A stretch of DNA of 64,000 bases from Isoetes taiwanensis. Lineage: Eukaryota > Streptophyta > Lycopodiopsida > Isoetales > Isoetaceae. The number at the start of each line of letters is the position of its first letter. Within the stretch, counting starts at the first letter, position 1. The DNA lies in NCBI GenBank assembly GCA_021234155.1, contig JAJEKV010000095.1, forward strand, positions 2,436,372 through 2,500,371. The letters are read 5' to 3'. A program made the position numbers and the translations under genes. Of this stretch, positions 56,824 through 64,000 are shown one piece after another. Under the pieces are notes generated by a model, which saw only the letters and a program-made list of their open reading frames with translations, was not told where the DNA came from and did no database searches.

Positions 56824-56905
56824 CGTGGATGATAGGATTCGAACCTATGCGAGCAAAGCCCACATGATTTCTAGTCATGCCCAATAATCACTCTGGCACA
56901 TCCAC
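56824..56905 (-). tRNA. tRNA-Ser(AGA) with a D-loop change
   Basis: 82 nt with loop CTAGAAA and T-loop TTCGAAT. The D-loop reads AGTGATTA instead of AGTGGTTA, changing the conserved G19 and the A box, so activity is uncertain. Last Ser copy of the array. Confidence 0.78.
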
Positions 56906-57085
56906 GCCAGCATGTGGAATACTTCCGATACTTCTTAGATCATTGAGATATTTAGGAGGATAGGATTTGGCTAGTCATTTATTCTCTCTCATTCTGATGT
57001 TTGATGGTTGGAAGAGCAAGATTAGCTTCGATCTCATTTCTCACCCTATGGTGCAATCGATTGCTCAGTTATCCTTATGTCATTA

Positions 57086-57179
57086 CTAGTCAAGGTGCCC
57101 AGCGTTGCTGGGCATAGCTAAGAACTGTGAATGATATACTGGAGCAATTGTTAAATGGATTCATGTTTTTAAAATTAGA
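57086..57179 (-). mobile_element. Helitron 3' end (body split or truncated)
   Basis: CTAG at 57086 after gtcatta of the array, then hairpin GCCCAGC-GTT-GCTGGGC and gcatagctaagaactgtgaatg, similar to the 72-1457 / 7351-8777 family. About 94 bp on, another Helitron 3' end begins, so this one is interrupted. Its 5' end is not found. Confidence 0.75.
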
Positions 57180-58108
57180 CTAGTAACGGTGCCCAGCGTT
57201 GCTGGGCAACAGTTGGTAACATGTAAATGATAATCCTGCGAAATACAACATATTGAATTTGTGCCAAAACATAAGGGAGGATATAAGGAATTTATGCAGC
57301 AGTAGCTATGCCATTGTATCAGGGAAAGTTTTTGCCGATCACACAATTTCAAGCACGCATTGGCCATTTTTTGGGCAAGTTTTCGTCCATGCCCCTACTA
57401 AATTTGGAAGTTAATGGAAAAGCTTCAAATAAATCCATGTTTATGGGACAATAGCTTCATTACTTATATATAGTTGCATAAACCAACTCATGCAATCTCC
57501 TACCAAGATGCATTGGGGCACATGCAAAGGTCTTAGCTACCATAGGTTGTGATTTCAATTGATTATGCCAAATTACATTTGTAAAGACATGGTCAATGCT
57601 TTCTCCAAGCCAATGGACCTGAATTTGCAGTTGTAAAGGCGGATAATATTTTCGCTTAAATCTGTATCTCTAGCATGCTGGTGACAAATGGACAAACTAT
57701 TATTTGTAGTGTTGCTTGTCTGATGTTCAGCACCAACCAAGTATTTGTAGTATATCAACCAATTATTTGTAGTGTTGTTTGCTTAATGTTCAATGTAGAG
57801 GGAACACCTGATGTTCAGAACCACCTGATTATTTGTGATGTTGTTTGCCTGATGTTCAGTTCTAACCATCTAATGTTCAAGACCATCAGATTATTTGTAG
57901 TGTTGCTAGTCTGACATTTTTTTGCCCTAGTACCAAATTGACAGCAAGATCTGTGACTCTGCTATCAATTTGATGAACAGAAACACAAATATTAATAGCA
58001 AAGAGAGCAGATCAATATATTAATCACTGATTTTACATTTCTTATACTATATTGAATATGAAGATGACGTCAATCCTCTTTTGGCCACCCTATAACCTTA
58101 TTTTTCTA
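57180..58108 (-). mobile_element. Helitron 3' part (5' end not found)
   Basis: CTAG at 57180 with TAACGGT and hairpin GCCCAGC-GTT-GCTGGGC. The segment to 58108 holds no gene. A degenerate repeat of about 66-70 bp with atttgtagtgttg and ctgatgttcag lies at about 57694-57910. It is cut by the Helitron at 58109. Confidence 0.65.
57694..57910. repeat. Degenerate ~66-70-bp tandem repeat
   Basis: About three units, each with ttatttgtagtgttg and ctgatgttcag variants. Confidence 0.7.
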
Positions 58109-60471
58109 CTAGTAATGGTGCCCAGCGTTGCTGGGCAAACATTGGGAACCTCTCAATGATATGTGGTCTTTATTGAGATACGGTTTTTTCTCATACATGC
58201 AAACTTATCAATGACTTATAAAGGTTTTTTCTCAACCTTTTTTATGTACCCTTTTTCCTTCTTTCCCCATCCTCTTCCCCTTTTTCCCCTTTCCACTTTC
58301 TCCTTTCTTGTTTCTTTTTTCTTCTCCCTTTCCCATACTCTTTTTCCCTTTCTTTTTTCTATTTCCTCACCCTTTCCCTCTTCCTTTTTTTCTCGTGCCC
58401 TTTTCTCCTTCCTCTTTTCCTCTTTTCATATTCCTTGCTCCCTACCCTTTGTCTATTCTACTTTCTGATATCACCTTTTTTTCCTCATTTTTTCCATCCT
58501 TTTCCCTCTTCCTTTTTCTCGATGCTCTTTTTGCTTTCCTTTTCTCTTTCTTCACCCTTTCTCTTTTCCCTTTTTTTCAAAACCTTTCCTTTTTCTCTTT
58601 TTCTCGTTCCCTTTTCCCAAGTTCTCTTTTTCCCTTTTCCCCCTCTCTTTTCCTTTTTACTTTTCTTTTTCCCATAGACTTTGCAACCTTTTCTTATTTT
58701 CCCTTACCTTTTTCTACTTTTCTCACCTTTACTTCTTACCCTTCTCGCGGTGCTCTTATTCCTTTCCCTTTCCCCCTCGCTTATTCTATTCCTTTTTCTA
58801 TTTCCTTTTATCTTTCCCTTTTTCCTTTTCTCCTTCTCTTTCCTTTTTCCTTTTACCTTTCTTTTATTCCTTTTCCCTTTTCCCTTTTCCCTTTCATCGT
58901 TTCTCCTTTTCCCTTCCCCTCTTCCTTTTCCCTTTTCCCTTTTCCCTTTCATCGTATTTCCTTTTCCCTTCCCCTCTTCCTTTTCCCTTTTCCCTTTTCC
59001 CTTTTCCCTTTCATCGTTTTTCCTTTTCCCTTCCCCTCTTCCTTTTCCCTTTTCCCTTTCATCGTTTGTCTTTTTCCCTTCCCCTTTTCCTTTTCCCTTT
59101 TCCCTTTCATCGTTTTCCTTTTCCCTTCCCTTTTCCGTTTCCCTTTTCCCTTTTTCTCTTTCATCGTTTTTCTTTTTCCCTTCCCTTTTCCTTTTCCCTT
59201 TTCCCTTTTCCCTTTCATCATTTTTTTCCTTTTCCCTTCCCTTTTCCTTTTCCCTTTTCCCTTTTTCCCTTTCATCGTTTTTTCTTTTCCCTTCCCCTTT
59301 TCCTTTTCCCTTTTCCCTTTTCCGTTTTCCCTTTTCCCTTTCATCGTTTTCCCTTTTCCTTTTTCCCTTTTCCCTTTCATTATTTTTCCTTTTCCTTTTT
59401 CCCTTTCATCGTTTTTTCCTTTTCCCCTTTCCCTTTTCCCTTTCATCGTTTTCCTTTTCCCTTTCCCCTTTTCCCTTTTCCTTTTCCTTTGCCTTTTTCC
59501 CTTTCATCGTTTTTCCTTTTCCCTTTCCCTTTCCCTTTTCCTTTTCCCTTTTTTCCTTTTATCGTTTTTCCTTTTCCCTTCCCCTTTTCCGTTTCCCTTT
59601 TCCCTTTTCCCTTTCATCGTTTTTTCCTTTTCCCTTCCCCTTTTCCGTTTCCCTTTTCCCTTTTCTCTTTCATCGTTTTCCTTTTCCTTCCCTTTTTCCC
59701 TTTTCCTTTTCCCTTTCATCATTTTTCCTTTTCCCTTCCCCTTTTCCCTTTCCTTTTTCCCTTTCATCGTTTTCCTTTTCCCTTCCCATTTTCCTTTTCT
59801 CTTTTTTCCCTTTCATCGTTTTCCTTTTCCCTTCCCTTTTCCTTTTCCCCTTTTCCCTTTCATCTTTTCCCTTTTCCCTTCCCATTTCCTTTTGTTTTTT
59901 TCGCTTTCATCGTTTTCCTTTTCCTTTTCCCTTTTCCACTGACTATCATTATCGTCGGATCTCATCAATCCTACGCCCGGTCAGTATGTTGGAGCCTCTG
60001 GACACCTCTCGTTTCGATTATGCTCAATTATGATTGGGGACCTATGATTTTAAGATGTCGAATACGAGTTTGCCTAAGGTTTTGATGGTATATCGTGCCC
60101 TCTATACGGTTTCATTTAAGCTTTTAGAATATGAAATACGGATTCAACCTCTACTAAAATAACTCAATGTCCTAATAAGACTACTTTAACCAATCTAACT
60201 AGTGAGCTAATGTGACTATTTTTTATCTTAAATCTATGTTTTTTTTTTATAATAACCCATTGAATTGTTTTAGGGATATGGTCTATGGTTTCAAGAATTA
60301 TATCTATATCAAATCCCCCTGGAACCCCCTGTTATTTTGCTACATATTCAAGATGAAATTTTAGTTGAAGACACGCACACATCATCTCCACCGTTGGTCA
60401 ATCAAATCCTCGACCGTCCGATTTAGGGGACCGTTCACAACGGACAAACGGTATAATTTTATAATATAAGA
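58109..60471 (-). mobile_element. Non-autonomous Helitron with patterned pyrimidine body
   Basis: 3' CTAG at 58109 with hairpin GCCCAGC-GTT-GCTGGGC; 5' end TCTTATATTATAAAATTATA at 60471. The 5' 120 bp resemble those of 7351-8777. 58250-59935 is C/T-rich. From about 58860 it becomes a minisatellite in which tttcatcg recurs every 40-70 bp. The 544-codon ORF inside is a low-complexity artefact. The Helitron 3' end at 60472 abuts it directly. Confidence 0.88.
58860..59935. repeat. Pyrimidine minisatellite with regular tttcatcg spacers
   Basis: About twenty blocks of (ccctttt)n-like sequence, each closed by tttcatcg or a close variant. Confidence 0.85.
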
Positions 60472-60502
60472 CTAGTAATGGTGCCCAGCGTTGCTGGGCA
60501 TA
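60472..60502 (-). mobile_element. Helitron 3' terminus (5' end not found)
   Basis: CTAG at 60472, TAATGGT, hairpin GCCCAGC-GTT-GCTGGGC. The following gcaatgagaaaa is shared with the element starting at 44576. It was probably inserted at the A/T junction left by 58109-60471. Confidence 0.75.
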
Positions 60503-62163
60503 GGTTGGAAGTCTGTAAATGTTTTGACCGCAATGAGAAAAGTGTGCAGTAATCTTTTATTATAACAAAAATATCCAAACATAGTAGCAGTGCTTAGCTC
60601 ATAAGTACCCGCATGTATATCACCTTTACTGTAAGAATGATCCCATGGTGTTGGTATTCTATCGATCGCCTTTAGTGTAATTTTATGTGACCGTGAGCAG
60701 GATCGGGCTTCAAAATTGCATCAAAGCTTTCAGAAATCCCAGGACAATTTTGAGGGATCAAAGTTTGGCCTAAGTTCCCTCTGTTCCCTAAGGGTAGATG
60801 AGCCGATTTATAGTAAAGACTTATTAAGATCAACTGTTTGGAAGTATTAATATAGAGGACCAAATAAACCAATGTTATCAAAATCAAATCCAAGCATAAG
60901 TAGAACTCAATTGGCAACGCATATCTTAAATAATTTCATGATTGATAGGTATTGTTAGTCATCAGTACAATTCTAGCACATGCAACTCTAAAAAGTAATT
61001 ATAACCCCTTCCCCCCTCTCCCCCCCCTCCCGTTTTGGGGATTATTGCATATAAATTGGAAAATATATTTATTAGGTTATGCCTTACACTATACCATAAA
61101 ATGGGCACACTAACATAATCTATGCCCAGCACTGCTGGGGATTTGGGAACCTGTAAATATTGCCAACCTGTGCAAATATTGGGAGTATATGCATTTGCTT
61201 ACAGTAATTTTTGGGCCGTTGAATCATTTTGGAAACCTCTACATTGCAAATATCGATGTCTGTGAGTTCTTGATGTTGTGTGTTAAATCTCATATTATCA
61301 CTCTCTTTTGATGTTGTGTGCGAAATCTCATATTATCACTCTCTTTTGTTGCTTGTATATGAACGTGAATGTGATGTGGCTATGGATATGTTAACAACAT
61401 CATGTAACTTTTGAAGGCATTGTATTTATTGCATTTATTGTGTTTTCTAATGTGATTGTAGACAGCTTGTTCATTGTGTGTTGCACCTTTGTAGCTATCT
61501 TGAAAAATACTTTGCACCATTAATTAGAGCTACCTTTAAAAGTACTTAGATGATGCTAATTGTGTGTGCAATTAAATATTAAACTCGTGTTCATGGCTCT
61601 TGCCGTTTAGAAAAGAAACATTGCAAAAAGACGAAATGTGGGCTTGATGAATTTTCTTGAATAAAGATGGACTTAATGGATTTTTTTTAATATATGTATT
61701 GCATGTGTGCCTAATGTAATATCTGTAGGAAATGAGATTCTGTTTTTAACCATTGACAACAAATATATGATAAGTCACATTCCAAATATTACCTTCCAAG
61801 CTGGCTACATTTTGTTTATGCTCAGGTGTCAAATTTATAAAAAGAAGACTAAGTTCTTGATTTTTTTAGTGACCCCATAAAGTCCATCCGGAAGCTTGGG
61901 ATATGAAAGTTGCTACATGATGATAGTGCATCGTGCCCTAACTTATGAAACGATTTTCAGATCAGCTTGTTTTTGATAAAAATGCATGAAGACGTAGAGA
62001 GTAATCGAAAAGGACAAACATTTTATTGGTGAAAGGCAAATGCAAAGAACATCTTTGGGCGAGGAGAAATACTTGTCTCCTCTGTTATCATCTATAAAAA
62101 ACTGCCACCATAGATATAGCCGAAAATACATTAAGAATGAAAATTATGAACGAGGGAAGGAAC
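60503..62163. other. No gene recognised; eroded Helitron end
   Basis: AT-rich. A degraded Helitron-type hairpin (GCCCAGC-ACT-GCTGGG) is at about 61124-61140, without CTAG. A 38-bp duplication containing tgatgttgtgtg...atctcatattatcac is at 61271-61347. A C-rich tract is near 61010-61035. Confidence 0.5.
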
Positions 62164-63893
62164 TTGCCACTTCGGGATACCTAGCCACAAGGTCATCAAC
62201 AATAGGTTGCAATAGATGAGGCTTGTACTCTAAAGTCACAAAATTGACCATGAGTTGTAGATCCCTGCCTTTGCATGGCTGAAAAAAGAAGGTTTGAAAG
62301 CTTAAAAGCAATATAAGAGCAATACATCATCAATAAAAGAAAATATTCATGAAACTTAAAAACTATACTTCAACCACAACATACAATGATGTATTACCGT
62401 CCAATTCGAATCATAAGATGCCTTAAAACCCCGATGTGTGCGAGTATCATATGGGGGCATTTTATCCAGATTATTTTCCCAAAATGCGTGGAAATGATCA
62501 AATATCTGCAGACACAAAAAAATCATCTTTTTGTGTAAGGCCTTCATCAACTACAAAATGCTTGTCCGATAGAGTCAAGTAAATTGCACTCTCGACAAGC
62601 TAAGATGCTTGCAAGAGATTCAACTTTAAACAAATGCAAGTCAAAAGACAACTCAATCAGCGGAATTTCAGTAGCAAGAAGATTCCCATTTGGCCTCCAA
62701 TTTTGGCAAGCACATGGCATCATTGTGAATGATCTTATCTTGTGCCCACATTAACCGTTCTATTTTTACTTGTATTTATTATCTCCGGTTGCTTTCGTGC
62801 ACTCCCTAAGCCACATGAAAGGAATTATCATTGACTTAATAACTTCCACATAATCCAATAATAGATGCATGCATGCATTAAGCACAAATCTTTACCTGGT
62901 TGGCTATACCATCCCGAAGCAAACACTTTTTTTTATGTTTAATATCTTGTCATATCGACTGGTGCATGGAGACCAAGTGCAAATTCTGCATAAGGCCGTA
63001 ATTCACCCCCTTTTCCACCTTTACATAGTCATCCGATGGTGTCCATCTTTGTGTGCCAAATGAAAACTCCATCCGTTTGTCACCTTGAAGAGGGCAAAGT
63101 CAAACACAGTCAAAATTCACTATGAGAGATCTTGAGAATTGCTACCGCTCCCCACCTTCTTCCCCGTGGTTATGCCCATGTTAGTCTACTTTGCCTACAC
63201 TATCTAATGGAGTGTGGCTGAAGTTAAACTATGGCTCTGAAAAAAGACCTATCTGAGAATTCTTGTTTTTGTAGCAAGCTTGACAACACTATGCTCTTCC
63301 AATTACTTCTCGGAACTATTATGTGGATACCAAAGAGCTCAGCATCCGGCCATTCAAACTTGTAAGCTTATCATTCCCTTGACAAAGTCCAAAAAAGGTA
63401 AATGTATCTTAAATGCATACCTTGTTGCGGTAATGATATTTTTGTGCGAATGCACGATTGGTTTGAAGTATCTTTTGTACCACTACTTTTCGACAGGCTT
63501 GAATTCAAAATGTCCCACACGTGAAATGAGCTGATATACCTGATCTTCCTTTGCAGCAAAAGTTGAGCCTCGTATGCCAAGGCACAGGTCTCTTGCAACC
63601 CCACAATCCTTGGCATATTGACATGGGGGACCAATGCATTATCATGGGGTTCAATTGTCTTCAATTTTTGAGCCTAAAGGAATATGAAGAATCATGACAA
63701 CACCGGAATGAAGAAGGTAGAAGGAAAACCCGTAACTTGCACCTTGACCTGAGTCGGATGGTTGCAACGGACCCGATTTCAAGATCTGAAAGCTGCAAAC
63801 ATCCGTCGAAAAAACAAAAAATGGAAGATGTAATTGCAAGAATAACTTCGAGAGAATATAAGACTTCAAGATATCCGAGATCCGGGCGCCCAT
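62164..63893 (-). CDS. Unrecognised multi-exon gene or gene fragment
   Basis: Minus-strand exons with good splice signals: start region MGARISDILKS (ATG at 63893), 63749-63792, about 63540-63658 (GLQETCALAYEAQLLLQRKI), about 62965-63083 (DKRMEFSFGTQRWTPSDDYV), 62398-62505 (IFDHFHAFWENNLDKMPPYD) and 62164-62278 (LQLMVNFVTLEYKPHLLQPI). The last two exons join in phase 0. A stop near 62965 makes the order or completeness uncertain, and the 3' end is not defined. I do not recognise the family. It could be a host gene edge or another captured set of exons. Confidence 0.35.
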
Positions 63894-64000
63894 AACAACA
63901 CCCAATAACCCCTCTTTTTTTAAGGGTAAAAAGGGATAAGAGGAAGAGCCCGCACAAAACCATCGATTCTGAGAGGGTTTGAAGCAATGCACTCAAAATT
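63894..64000. other. Probable upstream/leader region of the preceding gene model
   Basis: C/T-rich on the minus strand just before the ATG at 63893 (cccttttt, ctcttcctctta), as in plant leaders. The window ends here. Confidence 0.3.

Larger units (their letters stand above)
52214..57085 (-). repeat. tRNA-Gly/tRNA-Ser tandem array, clean block (about 6 units)
   Basis: The best-preserved part of the array. Period is 825-829 bp: Gly starts at 53031, 53859, 54684, 55513 and 56338, and Ser starts at 53520, 54345, 55174, 55999 and 56824. Gly to Ser spacing is about 415 bp and Ser to Gly about 257 bp on the plus strand. All tRNAs are on the minus strand. Units alternate between two forms (Ser C33 variant and Ser intact), pointing to expansion by two-unit steps. 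The block ends gtcatta at a Helitron. Confidence 0.95.

Noticed and set aside
58308..60085. 544-codon ORF with repeats, resembling a repetitive structural protein
   Set aside because: Three frames are open across the same minisatellite; it is an artefact of the Helitron tract.

Overview
The window is plant nuclear DNA, almost certainly from a flowering plant. Evidence: plant-type tRNA-Gly(GCC) and tRNA-Ser(AGA) genes, Helitrons with TC...CTAG ends inserted between A and T, CACTA-type transposons with 3-bp target duplications, and intron-containing host gene fragments, including a tau-class glutathione S-transferase. I cannot fix the species. I found no intact, recognisable protein-coding host gene. 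Long low-complexity ORFs occur only in pyrimidine-rich or minisatellite DNA and are not genes.

Layout. (1) 1-26 kb and 52.2-57.1 kb are two parts of one tandem array. Its unit is about 827 bp and carries one tRNA-Gly(GCC) and one tRNA-Ser(AGA), both on the minus strand; 19 Gly and 18 Ser copies are visible. The cleanest part is 52.2-57.1 kb. (2) The left part is interrupted by non-autonomous Helitrons at 72-1457, 3098-6522, 7351-8777, 8778-11329, 13477-14842 and 20257-21698. Several have bodies of about 1 kb that are pure pyrimidine on one strand. Two carry a captured GST fragment. (3) From 23887 to 52213 the array is split by one very large nested insertion. It has about 25-bp inverted ends and a CTT target duplication that matches the uninterrupted array unit. 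Inside it are a 2.9-kb CACTA element (28541-31400) and a 13.6-kb CACTA element (38241-51850). The second carries fragments of host genes (an RTN4IP1-like oxidoreductase, an MS5/POLLENLESS3-like TPR protein, an ACT domain), degenerate transposase-type exons, a Helitron, and minisatellites. Both CACTA insertions can be checked against an empty-site copy elsewhere in the window. (4) 57.1-61.1 kb is a stack of minus-strand Helitrons. (5) 62.1-63.9 kb holds exons of an unrecognised minus-strand gene or gene fragment.

Two artefact-like patterns matter for reading this annotation. In several repeat copies the differences from the clean copies fall mostly on CAG/CTG (also some CCG/CGG) trinucleotides, as replacements and small indels rather than C-to-T changes. 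This looks like a consensus error linked to plant CHG methylation. It makes some tRNA and gene copies look like pseudogenes when they may not be. Separately, 20.26-21.56 kb and 23.89-24.12 kb read like a base-by-base blend of two different repeats, which suggests a polishing or assembly error.
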